Shown: positions 1 through 8,794 of the stretch, in pieces
Position numbering within the stretch: the stretch's first letter is position 1
Layout of the letters: each line of letters starts with the position of its first letter
Assembly: GCF_003991975.1 (NCBI RefSeq)
Contig: NZ_CP029822.1
Coordinates: 3,187,648 to 3,251,647 of the forward strand
Reading direction: 5' to 3'
DNA from: Entomomonas moraniae
GTDB lineage: Bacteria > Pseudomonadota > Gammaproteobacteria > Pseudomonadales > Pseudomonadaceae
DNA: 64,000 bases
Program-made: the position numbers and the translations under genes
Notes under the pieces: generated by a model
Told to the model about the DNA's origin: nothing
Seen by the model: the letters and a program-made list of their open reading frames with translations, nothing else
Database searches by the model: none

Positions 1-1538
1 TTTGCGTAGTGGATAAGGGTGTTGAAGTAGGTGCTCATATTTTGGCCGGTACTGTTTTTGAAACAAAAGCATTGCAGGAGTTATTTCCGGATTGGCAAGA
101 AAAAGGCGCGCCTGTTACAACCAAAGTTCTTCGTGATGATATTTATTTATTGACCGGTGAGAAAAGTGCACAGAAGATTCCTAATCTTTTTGTTCCTAAA
201 AGTATGCATAATGAAGGTAATTACATTATTTCCTTAGGCATGCTTTGCCGTTGGTTAGCAGAACAAGCAGAAGCTCTTGGTGTTGAAGTTTATCCTGGGT
301 TTGCTGCTCAAGAGTTATTAATTGATGAGCAGAATAGGGTGTATGGTGTATTAACGGGTGACATGGGCGTTGATAAAGAAGGTAAGCCAAAAGACGGGTT
401 GTATACGCCAGGCATGGAGTTACGTGCTAAATACACTCTGTTTGCCGAGGGATGTCGTGGCCATTTAGGTAAGCAACTTATTGAGCGCTACCGTTTAGAT
501 GCAGAGTCTGATGCACAGCATTATGGTATTGGTATTAAAGAGCTGTGGGAGATTGACCCTGCTAAGCATGAGGAAGGGCTTGTTGTGCATACCACAGGTT
601 GGCCATTAACAAAGTCTAGCCCCGGTGGTTCCTTTTTATATCATGCAGAAAATAATCAAGTATTGGTTGGGCTTATTGTTGATTTATCTTATGACAACCC
701 GTACTTATCTCCTTTTGAAGAATTCCAACGGCATAAATTACACCCCGTTATCCGCCAGTATTTAGATGGTGGTAAGCGTATTTGTTATGGTGCGCGTGCA
801 ATTACTAAAGGTGGTTTTAATTCGTTGCCTAAAATGGTTTTCCCCGGTGGTGCGCTCATTGGCTGTGAACTTGGAACACTCAATTTTTCAAAAATCAAGG
901 GCTGCCATACCGCGATGAAAACGGGAATGTTAGCGGCAGAGTCTATTGTTGATGCTTTATCAGTGGGGCGCTCCGGTGATGAGCTAGCGACTTTCTCTTC
1001 ATCGTTTAAAGAAAGTTGGGTTTATGATGAGCTGTATGCTTCGCGTAATTTTGGCCCAGCGATGCATAAATTTGGTACGTTTATGGGGGGGATGTTTAAT
1101 TACATTGACCAGAGTATTTTTGCGGGTAAACTACCGTTCACGCTGCATGATAATCACCCTGATTACACGACATTAAAGAGGGCGAGTGAGTCTCAAAAAA
1201 TAAGTTATCCTAAGCCTGATGGCGTGATAACATTTGACCGCTTATCTTCTGTCTTCTTGTCCAATACCACTCATGAAGAGAATCAGCCTTGTCACTTACA
1301 ATTGCTTGATGCGGATATTCCTATTAAGAAAAATCTTCCTGAGTATGGTGAACCATCACAATATTATTGCCCCGCAGGTGTTTATGAGGTAGTAGATGGC
1401 GATGATGGAGCTAAACATTTCCAAATTAATGCCTCTAACTGCGTACATTGTAAAACGTGTGATATAAAAGACCCTGCTCAAAATATTAATTGGGTACCAC
1501 CTGAGGGTGGTGGTGGGCCTGTTTATCCTAATATGTAG
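1..1538 (+). CDS. Electron transfer flavoprotein-ubiquinone oxidoreductase (ETF-QO), 5' end outside window
   Basis: Membrane-associated FAD/4Fe-4S enzyme that passes electrons from reduced ETF to ubiquinone. The frame is already open at base 3 (residues CVVDKGVEVGAHILAG, part of the FAD domain), so roughly 40 N-terminal residues of a family protein of about 550 lie outside the window. The C-terminus carries the ferredoxin-like cluster cysteines: one in YYCPAGVYEV and three in NCVHCKTCDIKDP, followed by the family-typical WVPPEGGGGPVYPNM end. Its partners etfB and etfA are in this window too, but about 44 kb away instead of adjacent. A hairpin terminator follows directly. The family assignment is firm. 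Confidence 0.96.
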   Translation, partial: CVVDKGVEVGAHILAGTVFETKALQELFPDWQEKGAPVTTKVLRDDIYLLTGEKSAQKIPNLFVPKSMHNEGNYIISLGMLCRWLAEQAEALGVEVYPGFAAQELLIDEQNRVYGVLTGDMGVDKEGKPKDGLYTPGMELRAKYTLFAEGCRGHLGKQLIERYRLDAESDAQHYGIGIKELWEIDPAKHEEGLVVHTTGWPLTKSSPGGSFLYHAENNQVLVGLIVDLSYDNPYLSPFEEFQRHKLHPVIRQYLDGGKRICYGARAITKGGFNSLPKMVFPGGALIGCELGTLNFSKIKGCHTAMKTGMLAAESIVDALSVGRSGDELATFSSSFKESWVYDELYASRNFGPAMHKFGTFMGGMFNYIDQSIFAGKLPFTLHDNHPDYTTLKRASESQKISYPKPDGVITFDRLSSVFLSNTTHEENQPCHLQLLDADIPIKKNLPEYGEPSQYYCPAGVYEVVDGDDGAKHFQINASNCVHCKTCDIKDPAQNINWVPPEGGGGPVYPNM

Positions 1539-1545
1539 AGGTTTT

Positions 1546-1575
1546 AAAAGGTGGCATATAATAGCCACCTTTTTT
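1546..1575. terminator. Bidirectional hairpin terminator
   Basis: A perfect 10-bp stem, AAAAGGTGGC (1546-1555) with GCCACCTTTT (1564-1573), encloses an 8-nt loop. It has T-rich flanks on both strands and sits between the convergent ETF-QO and M28 peptidase genes, so it can end both transcripts. Confidence 0.85.
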
Positions 1576-1577
1576 AT

Positions 1578-2558
1578 TTAATAATTTTGTACAGTACTAT
1601 AAACGCCCTGAATAACTTTAGCCATGCGGTTATAGTCTAAATCTTCCCAACTATCGCCATTAGCCTCATGGTAGTGAACGTTACGATAAAATGAGGTATC
1701 TGTGATCATAACCGCTGGAATGTCATGTTTCCAATAGTTACGGTGGTCTGAAAAATCAACTCCAGTGATAAATGAGGGCGCGTTGAGTGAGTAAACAGGT
1801 AAATCTGTTGCGCCAAGCATATAGCTTTTAATGGTTGCTGTGGCTTTTCTATTGTCCATATTACTGATAATAGCAATAAAATTACCTTTATCACTGTAGA
1901 GTTTTTGCATAAGTTTAAAAGGAAACTGCTGTGAGTTAGGTTTATCGCTAAAATAACCTATCATCTCAAGAGATATCATGAGCTTAATTGGCTGACCTGC
2001 AACCGATTGCGCATGAATTGCACTGCCCATATCCTTTGTTCTGAAAAAGGGTGGTTCTTCTAGACTATAAGCGATTAACTCAATGGGTGTATTGGGTGGG
2101 TTTTCCTTCAAGAGCCTAGCAAGCTCCAATAGTCCGGCTATACCACTGGCATTATCATCAGCACCTTGTGTTTGACAGCAACTATCATAGTGAGCACCAA
2201 TAATGATACGCGCTCCTTTTTTAGGGCCAAAGTGGCTAATAATATTACGGTATTTTATATTGTCTATTGTAAAGATTTGTTCTGACACATCATGGGAGTA
2301 AGATTGCATGTGTTGTTTTATATAATCTGCTGTTGCATTCAGGTTATCCAAATGTAAATAGTTTCTGGGGTGATTTGTGACAGAAAGCTGTTTAACATGT
2401 TGGATAAGATTTTGTGTAGAAATATTAGGGATGACCAGAGCTGTTTTTTTAGGCTTAACAGAAGATTGTGTTAATAGTGAGCAGGCAGAAATAGTCAACA
2501 AGCTGATAAAGAGAATTATGCCGGCTATAGAAATAGTTATTTTCGTATAAATAGACAT
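1578..2558 (-). CDS. M28-family zinc aminopeptidase, lipoprotein
   Basis: Probable envelope-anchored metallopeptidase of 326 residues. An N-terminal hydrophobic segment ends in a lipobox (ISAC, Cys26). The M28 zinc ligands can be followed in order: His123 in GAHYDS, Asp135 in GADDNASG, Glu167/168 in YSLEEPP (catalytic base and ligand), Glu198 in SLEMIGY and His297 in NVHYHEAN. All key positions are present, so the enzyme looks active. The substrate cannot be told from sequence; N-terminal amino acid release from peptides is usual for the family. It is monocistronic and convergent with ETF-QO. Confidence 0.88.
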   Translation of the reverse strand: MSIYTKITISIAGIILFISLLTISACSLLTQSSVKPKKTALVIPNISTQNLIQHVKQLSVTNHPRNYLHLDNLNATADYIKQHMQSYSHDVSEQIFTIDNIKYRNIISHFGPKKGARIIIGAHYDSCCQTQGADDNASGIAGLLELARLLKENPPNTPIELIAYSLEEPPFFRTKDMGSAIHAQSVAGQPIKLMISLEMIGYFSDKPNSQQFPFKLMQKLYSDKGNFIAIISNMDNRKATATIKSYMLGATDLPVYSLNAPSFITGVDFSDHRNYWKHDIPAVMITDTSFYRNVHYHEANGDSWEDLDYNRMAKVIQGVYSTVQNY

Positions 2559-2617
2559 GTTATTTCCTTAATATCTATTTGTATGCAGTAGCGGCTAAAT
2601 AAAATTAGCCGCTTAGA

Positions 2618-3832
2618 TTAGTCGAGTTCTTCCACAGGTTGAGGGGGTGTTTGTAGCCAATAACGGCGAGAGATCAAGTAAAAAATAACCAATGCGATTA
2701 AAACAAAAATAGCACCTACATAGCCAATATAAGAAATATCCATTTTAGCTAGTACAATACTGCCCACTAAAGCGCCACCACCGATACCAATATTAAAAAT
2801 ACCAGAGAACATAGAAATAGCAACATCAGAGGCATCAGGAGCCGCATCGAGGACTTTTGTTTGTAGTGCCAATGCAATGACTGTCATCGCACCACCCCAG
2901 ATGAGGCAAAGTATCATTACACTAACGTGAGTATTAGCACTGATGGTTAATAAAATTAAACTGGCTAATAAGCAACTAATGGAGATGATCGGTAATGCAA
3001 TGGGATGTTGAGCTGATTTTTTTGTAAAAATAATACTACCAATGATGCCTGCTCCTCCTATTATTAAGAGAAGGAATACAACGAAGTTTTCACTAAAGCC
3101 AGCCATAGTTGTCATAAATGGTGCAATATAGGTGTAGGCAGTGAAGTGTCCTGTAACAATAATCGCGGTGAGAAGATAAACGTACATTAAGGTAGGGCGT
3201 TTAAAGAGCGAAGGTAAACTCTTTAAAGAACCTGCATTATTGCTAGGCAGTCTGGGTAGTAACCAAATGAGAATAAACATCACAATAAATGCAGTGATAG
3301 CAATACAGAGAAAAGCAATACGCCAGCCTAAGTGTTGGCCGATGATGGTACCAATAGGAACACCCAAAACAGTCGCGAGTGATGACCCTGTGACAATAAA
3401 ACTTAAAGCTTTTGCACGCTTATGAAAAGGGGCGATGCGTGCAGCAAGCGGTGTAGTAATTGCCCAGAAGACAGCATGTGCACAAGCTATTCCCACGCGT
3501 GCAGTCATTAAAGAGGCAAAACTCCATGCAAGCCAAGCAAGAACATGGCTACCAATGAAGAGAATAAAGAGGATAACGAGCAGTAAACGTCTTTCAATTT
3601 TTGCTGTTAAAATGGTCAATGGTAATGACATGATGGTCACAACCCATGCATAACCTGTAATTAAAAGGCCTGTATGTGATACATCCATATTAAAGCTTTT
3701 GGCAATGCTAGGGAGCAAGCCAACAGGGAGAAATTCTGTCGTATTGAAAATAAAAGCTGCAAAAGAAAGCGCTATAACAGGTAGCCAAGCTCGCCAGAAT
3801 TTTGTATTTTGATCAGTGGATGTGTTATTCAT
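2618..3832 (-). CDS. sotB: SotB-type MFS sugar efflux transporter
   Basis: Twelve-helix inner-membrane exporter of about 404 residues, closely resembling E. coli SotB (YdeA), which exports arabinose and related sugars. Shared segments include AAFIFNTTEFLPVGLLP in helix 1, YAWVVTIMSLP, the AHAVFWAIT stretch and the late SMFSGIFNIGIGGGALVG motif. I chose the Met at 3832 (MNNTSTDQ) because it gives the family-typical short N-terminus; a Met at 3844 in the same frame is possible, and neither has a clear ribosome binding site. It stands alone, with the peptidase lipoprotein downstream on the same strand. Confidence 0.88.
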   Translation of the reverse strand: MNNTSTDQNTKFWRAWLPVIALSFAAFIFNTTEFLPVGLLPSIAKSFNMDVSHTGLLITGYAWVVTIMSLPLTILTAKIERRLLLVILFILFIGSHVLAWLAWSFASLMTARVGIACAHAVFWAITTPLAARIAPFHKRAKALSFIVTGSSLATVLGVPIGTIIGQHLGWRIAFLCIAITAFIVMFILIWLLPRLPSNNAGSLKSLPSLFKRPTLMYVYLLTAIIVTGHFTAYTYIAPFMTTMAGFSENFVVFLLLIIGGAGIIGSIIFTKKSAQHPIALPIISISCLLASLILLTISANTHVSVMILCLIWGGAMTVIALALQTKVLDAAPDASDVAISMFSGIFNIGIGGGALVGSIVLAKMDISYIGYVGAIFVLIALVIFYLISRRYWLQTPPQPVEELD

Positions 3833-3939
3833 AGGTGGAAGCATGCGTTAGTAGAAAAGGCTACTGTAGCAGTTTGTGATGAATATTTCATGTGTAGTTA
3901 AGAAAAATTATGCGTTGTTTTTATGTTAAATAATTTATT

Positions 3940-3990
3940 AATAGGTTAAATCAGCATGGTGAATATTCTATGTACTTGATTTAACCTATT
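3940..3990. repeat. Perfect 14-bp inverted repeat, possible terminator of the pilin gene
   Basis: AATAGGTTAAATCA (3940-3953) is exactly complementary to TGATTTAACCTATT (3977-3990), with a 23-nt loop. It lies 34 bases past the stop of the minus-strand pilin gene. The + side is followed by TTTTA; the minus side, where a pilin transcript would end, has no clean T tract. Confidence 0.55.
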
Positions 3991-4023
3991 TTTACTAAGG
4001 CCATAATCTATATGTTATAAGCG

Positions 4024-4539
4024 TTACTCATAGGCCATTATGTACATTGCTGTTCCAATGACAGACCCAGCGGTGGTATTGCCTGTTGAGTAATATTGGG
4101 CTACTAATGGAATAGAGGCAGTTCCTGATGAACTGATGGTCGCTTGTGATGTTGCATGCGTCATAAAAACTTGTTGTTGAGTAACACCATCAAGAAGACG
4201 TATTTCAACATTAGAGGCAGTCCCCCCTGTATTTAGTACATTGCCATTGCTCCCATTGAGTGCAGTATAGATCCACGCCTTGGCTTTAGAGGCTTGTGTA
4301 CAATCTTTGATTTCAATAGAGAATCCTGTGTTTCCTGCTGTTTGGCCTGCAGTTGTTAACACAGAAGATGATACTGTTGGCATCAGCACGACAGGGCTTG
4401 TCGTTTCACCATTGATACTGACATTACATGTTTGAGAGGTAACTTCACCTCTAAAATTAATGGTATTAGCCTGCTCTGCAAAAGCTAAGGTAGGTAAAGT
4501 GCTGGCGGTAAGTAAAATACTAGAAATAAATTTTTTCAT
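4024..4539 (-). CDS. Type 1-like fimbrial major subunit (orphan pilin)
   Basis: Secreted chaperone-usher-type pilin of 171 residues. The start at 4539 is set by a strong AGGAGA ribosome binding site; a Met 27 bases upstream lacks one. A signal peptide MKKFISSILLTASTLPTLAFA is followed by the fimbrial domain: FRGEVTSQTCNVSING with the first disulfide Cys, a second Cys in IEIKDC, and the C-terminal beta strand ending MYIMAYE with the typical penultimate-region Tyr. No chaperone, usher or adhesin gene lies nearby; the neighbours are sotB and recX. It may be secreted by a system elsewhere or be a relic. Confidence 0.85.
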   Translation of the reverse strand: MKKFISSILLTASTLPTLAFAEQANTINFRGEVTSQTCNVSINGETTSPVVLMPTVSSSVLTTAGQTAGNTGFSIEIKDCTQASKAKAWIYTALNGSNGNVLNTGGTASNVEIRLLDGVTQQQVFMTHATSQATISSSGTASIPLVAQYYSTGNTTAGSVIGTAMYIMAYE

Positions 4540-4786
4540 CGTTTCTCCTAAAACTACATATTTCAAGATATAAGATCTTCTATTAAATACCTTGTTATTT
4601 ACACTATTCCTTTAATGACAAAAATTTAGATAATAATCAGACGCTAATAGTTTTAGTACAATATTTAAATATTAAGCATCTATTCTAATAATACTTTTGG
4701 CTAATACTCTTAAGTGCGGCGTAATTATAATAGAAAAATTTAAAGATACAATGCCCTTTGAAATAAAAATTAATAACAGAATTTTT

Positions 4787-5242
4787 TTAATTAATATTGA
4801 ATTTTTTTAATTTATTGATCATCCCTATATTAAAACCGCGGTACAGTAAAAAACGCCCTTGCTTTGCTTTTTCTTTGAGGTCTTTAGGCGAGTTACCAAA
4901 TTTTCGCTCCCATACCATTTGTAGTTGTTCTTGCCAGTCATACCCAGACTCATCAAGTGCTTGGGTTATTTCTGTTTTATTAATACCACGTTCGAGGAGT
5001 TCTTGTTGTATTCGTAAAGGTCCATAACCATTATTGGCTCGGCTTCGAATATAAGATTCTAAATAGCGACTTTCATTAAGGAGTTTATCTTGAGTGAGCT
5101 GATCAAGAACATTATCGATAAGCTCAGGCAGTGCTCCCTTGCGTAATAGCTTTCGTTTTAGCTCAAGACGGCCATGCTCGCGCATGGCTAATAAGTCCAT
5201 AGCTACCTTGCGGATAGCCATGGGGGTCTCTAAAACAGCCAT
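4787..5242 (-). CDS. recX: Regulatory protein RecX
   Basis: Small helical modulator that binds RecA filaments and inhibits their strand-exchange activity, 151 residues. The N-terminus (MAVLETPMAIRKVAMDLLA) and the blocks LLARREHGR-like MREHGRLELKRKL, LNESRYLESYIRSRANNGYGP and the repeated three-helix units match pseudomonad RecX. It starts only 3 bases after the recA stop, so the two are co-transcribed, as is usual. The C-terminus is Lys/Asn-rich and AT-rich but complete. Confidence 0.94.
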   Translation of the reverse strand: MAVLETPMAIRKVAMDLLAMREHGRLELKRKLLRKGALPELIDNVLDQLTQDKLLNESRYLESYIRSRANNGYGPLRIQQELLERGINKTEITQALDESGYDWQEQLQMVWERKFGNSPKDLKEKAKQGRFLLYRGFNIGMINKLKKFNIN

Positions 5243-5245
5243 GTG

Positions 5246-6280
5246 TTAGTCATCTGATGAAGTTGTATCATCATCGGCTGTAAATGAAGCAGGTTGGTTC
5301 AGTAGCTGCTCACGAATAGCTGTTTCTAATGCTTTGGTAATGTCTGGATTCTCTTCCAAGAATTTAGAAGCATTCGCTTTCCCTTGGCCAATTTTTTTAC
5401 CATCATGACTATACCAAGCACCTGCTTTTTCGATAAGTCCTAATTGTACGCCTAAATCTATAATTTCACCTGTGCGGTAGATACCTTTTCCGTACAGAAT
5501 TTGGAACTCTGCTTGACGGAAAGGCGGCGCCACTTTGTTTTTAACCACTTTAACACGTGTTTCACTACCAGTAACTTCATCGCCTTCTTTAACAGAGCCG
5601 GTGCGACGGATATCTAAACGGACTGACGCATAGAATTTAAGTGCATTACCACCTGTTGTTGTTTCAGGGTTGCCAAACATGACACCAATTTTCATACGAA
5701 TTTGGTTAATAAAGATAACTAAACAGTTGGCAGTTTTGATGTTTCCTGTGATTTTACGTAAGGCTTGTGACATTAAACGAGCTTGTAAGCCCATGTGTGA
5801 GTCACCCATTTCTCCTTCGATTTCCGCTTTCGGTACAAGCGCTGCTACTGAGTCAACAATGATGACATCCACAGCGTTAGAGCGCACAAGCATGTCAGTA
5901 ATTTCAAGGGCTTGTTCACCAGTATCTGGTTGTGCTACATAAAGGTCATCAACATTAACCCCTAATTTGCCTGCATATTGAGGGTCAAGTGCGTGTTCTG
6001 CGTCAACGAAAGCGCAAACACAACCTTGTTTTTGCGCTTCAGCAATAACAGAAAGGGTAAGCGTTGTTTTACCAGAAGATTCTGGACCATAAATTTCAAC
6101 AATACGGCCTTTGGGGAGACCGCCAATACCAAGAGCAATATCAAGACCTAGTGAGCCTGTTGAAATGGCAGGAATGGTTTGACGCTCATGATCGCCCATG
6201 CGCATGACAGCACCTTTACCAAATTGCCTTTCAATTTGCGTGAGAGCAGCGGCAAGGGCGCGTTTTTTATTCTCTTCCAT
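5246..6280 (-). CDS. recA: Recombinase RecA
   Basis: DNA-dependent ATPase of homologous recombination, 344 residues. It begins [14 protein letters not shown] place the start at the ATG at 6280, behind GAGG at good spacing, rather than the in-frame TTG two codons upstream. Walker [10 protein letters not shown], Walker [13 protein letters not shown], loop L1 with [19 protein letters not shown] and loop L2 with [18 protein letters not shown] are all intact, with an acidic C-terminal tail. pncC lies upstream and recX downstream. The 101-base gap to pncC contains an extended -10-like TGCTATAGA (minus strand, 6311-6319) but no CTG or CAG triplet, hence no LexA-type SOS box. Confidence 0.98.
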   Translation of the reverse strand: MEENKKRALAAALTQIERQFGKGAVMRMGDHERQTIPAISTGSLGLDIALGIGGLPKGRIVEIYGPESSGKTTLTLSVIAEAQKQGCVCAFVDAEHALDPQYAGKLGVNVDDLYVAQPDTGEQALEITDMLVRSNAVDVIIVDSVAALVPKAEIEGEMGDSHMGLQARLMSQALRKITGNIKTANCLVIFINQIRMKIGVMFGNPETTTGGNALKFYASVRLDIRRTGSVKEGDEVTGSETRVKVVKNKVAPPFRQAEFQILYGKGIYRTGEIIDLGVQLGLIEKAGAWYSHDGKKIGQGKANASKFLEENPDITKALETAIREQLLNQPASFTADDDTTSSDD

Positions 6281-6381
6281 TATCAATCCTCATTCGTGTA
6301 AAAAGAAACATCTATAGCATTATTTTTGCTAAAATTTGGTGACTATTATTTCATAGTGGTTGCTAATAACCAAAGCACTTT

Positions 6382-6885
6382 TTAGTTTTCAGTGGGTATT
6401 TTTTGTTGTGTTAAGCGGATGAGCCCATGAAGTGCTAATTGAATCGTTTCCTCTCTAATACTTTCGCGATCTCCCTGAAATTGTGCACAGTGACTATAGT
6501 ATTGATTATTGCCATACCACCCAAACCATACCATTCCTACAGGATGTTTATCTGTTCCTCCTGTAGGGCCTGCCACCCCGCTAACCGCAACACCAAACTG
6601 TGCATTACTTTGAGTGATTGCACCTTTTATCATGGCATTCACCACTTCTTCACTCACAGCGCCTACACTACTAAACAATTGTTCAGGTACATTAAGTAAT
6701 GCTGTTTTTTGCCGATTGGAGTAAGTAATATAGCCAACTTCAAACCAACCAGAGCTACCAGAGATGCGCGTAATAGCCTCGGCAATACCACCACCTGTGC
6801 AGGATTCGGCAGTGGTAACTTGCGCCTGTAATTTTTTTAGTTGCTTTCCTAAGTGTTGTGCTAAGTGGTTAATCGTCGTTTTCAT
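6382..6885 (-). CDS. pncC: Nicotinamide-nucleotide amidase PncC (CinA C-terminal domain)
   Basis: Deamidates NMN to nicotinate mononucleotide in pyridine nucleotide salvage. At 167 residues it is the short, single-domain CinA form. Signature blocks are TTAESCTGGGIAEAIT (catalytic Ser/Thr region), YSNRQKTALLNV, GAVSEEVV and the loop GVAVSGVAGPTGGT. It lies directly upstream of recA on the same strand, the standard pseudomonad order, and follows the YadGH exporter genes by 11 bases, so it may belong to their transcript. Confidence 0.93.
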   Translation of the reverse strand: MKTTINHLAQHLGKQLKKLQAQVTTAESCTGGGIAEAITRISGSSGWFEVGYITYSNRQKTALLNVPEQLFSSVGAVSEEVVNAMIKGAITQSNAQFGVAVSGVAGPTGGTDKHPVGMVWFGWYGNNQYYSHCAQFQGDRESIREETIQLALHGLIRLTQQKIPTEN

Positions 6886-6896
6886 GTTGAGCCTAT

Positions 6897-7676
6897 TTAT
6901 TGGCGTAAACCTTTGCCAGTTTTCAGTAAATAAAGACTTGCGACATAAAGCAGGATGGTTGCCGCAACTAAGAAACTAATTGCAATGTAAATATTGATGT
7001 CCGAAACACCCAAAATACCATAACGAAAAGCGTTGACCATATGGAGAATAGGGTTGATCAATGAGACATCTTGCCAAAACTTGGGCAGTAGATCGATGGA
7101 GTAAAATACTCCACCCAAATAGGTGAGGGGAGTTAGGACAAAGGTTGGAACAATGGATATATCATCAAAATTACGGGCATAAACTGCATTAATAAAGCCA
7201 GCCAAAGAAAAAACAGCGGCTGTAAGAATAACAACTAATAAGGTAATACCAATATGGTGTATATCCAGTTTAGTAAAGAAGAGAGATAAAATAGACACAA
7301 TAAAACCAACCGCAAGCCCTCTTAAAATCCCACCCGTTATAAAACCAAAGAGTATGGTATGGGGTGAAACAGGCGAAATAAGAAGTTCTTCAATCGAACG
7401 ATGGAATTTTGCACCAAAAAAACTAGAGACAACATTGCTATAAGAATTGGTGATAACCGACATCATAATCAGGCCGGGAACGATGTATTGGATATAATCA
7501 AATCCTCCCATGTCACCGATACGGCTTCCAATGAGCTTACCAAAGATAATAAAATATAATGCCATTGTGATGGCAGGTGGTAGCAGTGTTTGTGGCCATA
7601 TTCGCATAAAGCGATTTATTTCGCGAAATACAATGGTACGTAGGGCGATTAGGTTTGTTGTTAATTCAATATTCAT
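6897..7676 (-). CDS. yadH: ABC-2 type transporter permease (YadH family)
   Basis: Inner-membrane permease of 259 residues with about six hydrophobic helices and the ABC-2 signature region NSYSNVVSSFFGAKFHRSIEELLISPVS. It resembles E. coli YadH. Its start overlaps the stop of the ATPase gene by 4 bases (ATGA), indicating translational coupling and a two-gene exporter. The exported substrate of YadGH is not established. Confidence 0.92.
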   Translation of the reverse strand: MNIELTTNLIALRTIVFREINRFMRIWPQTLLPPAITMALYFIIFGKLIGSRIGDMGGFDYIQYIVPGLIMMSVITNSYSNVVSSFFGAKFHRSIEELLISPVSPHTILFGFITGGILRGLAVGFIVSILSLFFTKLDIHHIGITLLVVILTAAVFSLAGFINAVYARNFDDISIVPTFVLTPLTYLGGVFYSIDLLPKFWQDVSLINPILHMVNAFRYGILGVSDINIYIAISFLVAATILLYVASLYLLKTGKGLRQ

Positions 7677-8605
7677 GATGTTTGTTCTGTCTCGTTGTTT
7701 TCAACTAAATCTAAGAAAAGCTCTTCGAGTCGGTTATTTTTATTTCTCATACTAGAAACAGTGATAGCGTGCTGGTTTAATTGATTAAATAATTCATTAA
7801 TACCTTCCTCGTGCTTAACAACAACCTCTAGTGTTTGATTATCAATGAGTTTACAATGATAATCCTGTAGTTTTGGAGGAGCATTTAAAGGCGTTACGAG
7901 GTCTAAAATAATCGTTTCTTCATTGAGGGTATTTAATAAACTACGCATGCTGCTATTTTTAATGATTTGCCCATGATTAATGATCGCAATATGACGGCAT
8001 AACTGTTCTGCTTCTTCAAGATAGTGAGTGGTCAGAATAATGGTCATGCCTTGTTCATTAAGCTTGGTTAAAAAGTTCCACATCGAGCGGCGTAACTCAA
8101 TGTCTACCCCCGCAGTGGGTTCATCTAAGATGAGTAGTTTTGGTTCATGAATAAGAGCGCGAACAATCATGAGGCGACGTTTCATCCCCCCTGATAGCAT
8201 TCTAACGGTAACGTCTTTTTTATCCCATAAACCAAGCTCTTTAAAATAATATTCAGCACGTTCTTTTGCTATTTTGGGCGGAACACCATAGTAACCAGCC
8301 TGTGTGATAATTACATCAAAACACTTTTCAAACTGATTAAAATTGAATTCTTGAGGAACAACGCCTAAATGGCGTTTTAAGTTAAAAAGGTCTGTATCAT
8401 AGTCATGACCAAATACTTGGATAGTACCACTGGTTTTATTCACTAGGGATGAAAGGATACCAATGGTGGTTGATTTACCCGCACCATTAGGGCCTAGTAA
8501 AGCAAAAAAGTCCCCTTGATCTACTTCTAAATCAATCCCTTTTAACGCTTCAAAGCCATTGTTATAGGTTTTTGTTAACTGTTTTATAGACAGAGCAGGT
8601 GTCAT
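7673..8605 (-). CDS. yadG: ABC transporter ATP-binding protein (YadG family)
   Basis: Cytoplasmic ATPase of 310 residues powering the YadH permease. Walker A GPNGAGKST, Q-loop VPQEFNFN, signature LSGGMKRRL, Walker B LLILDEPTAGVDIELRR and switch His in TTHYLEEAE are all present, and the sequence is close to E. coli YadG over its length. The start at 8605 (MTPALSIKQL) follows GAGAG; a Met 21 bases upstream has no such site. This gene is first in a minus-strand run yadG-yadH-pncC. Confidence 0.93.
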   Translation of the reverse strand: MTPALSIKQLTKTYNNGFEALKGIDLEVDQGDFFALLGPNGAGKSTTIGILSSLVNKTSGTIQVFGHDYDTDLFNLKRHLGVVPQEFNFNQFEKCFDVIITQAGYYGVPPKIAKERAEYYFKELGLWDKKDVTVRMLSGGMKRRLMIVRALIHEPKLLILDEPTAGVDIELRRSMWNFLTKLNEQGMTIILTTHYLEEAEQLCRHIAIINHGQIIKNSSMRSLLNTLNEETIILDLVTPLNAPPKLQDYHCKLIDNQTLEVVVKHEEGINELFNQLNQHAITVSSMRNKNNRLEELFLDLVENNETEQTS

Positions 8606-8794
8606 AATACTCTCATTTTTGAACATAAGTTTTTATCTTAACACTTTGATTAAGATATTTGCAGTCGTTATATTATATATGGACTATAGGCGTAAATAGC
8701 AAATCAGATTATAATAATCGATTAAAGTTTAGCCAGTAAGGTTAAGCGTTTTATTAATTTATAGGTGTATCAGTAAAAGGTTATAAAGATCAAT

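Noticed and set aside
5670-5942. 90-codon + strand frame opposite recA
   Set aside because: Fully antisense to recA, whose reading is certain; no independent support.
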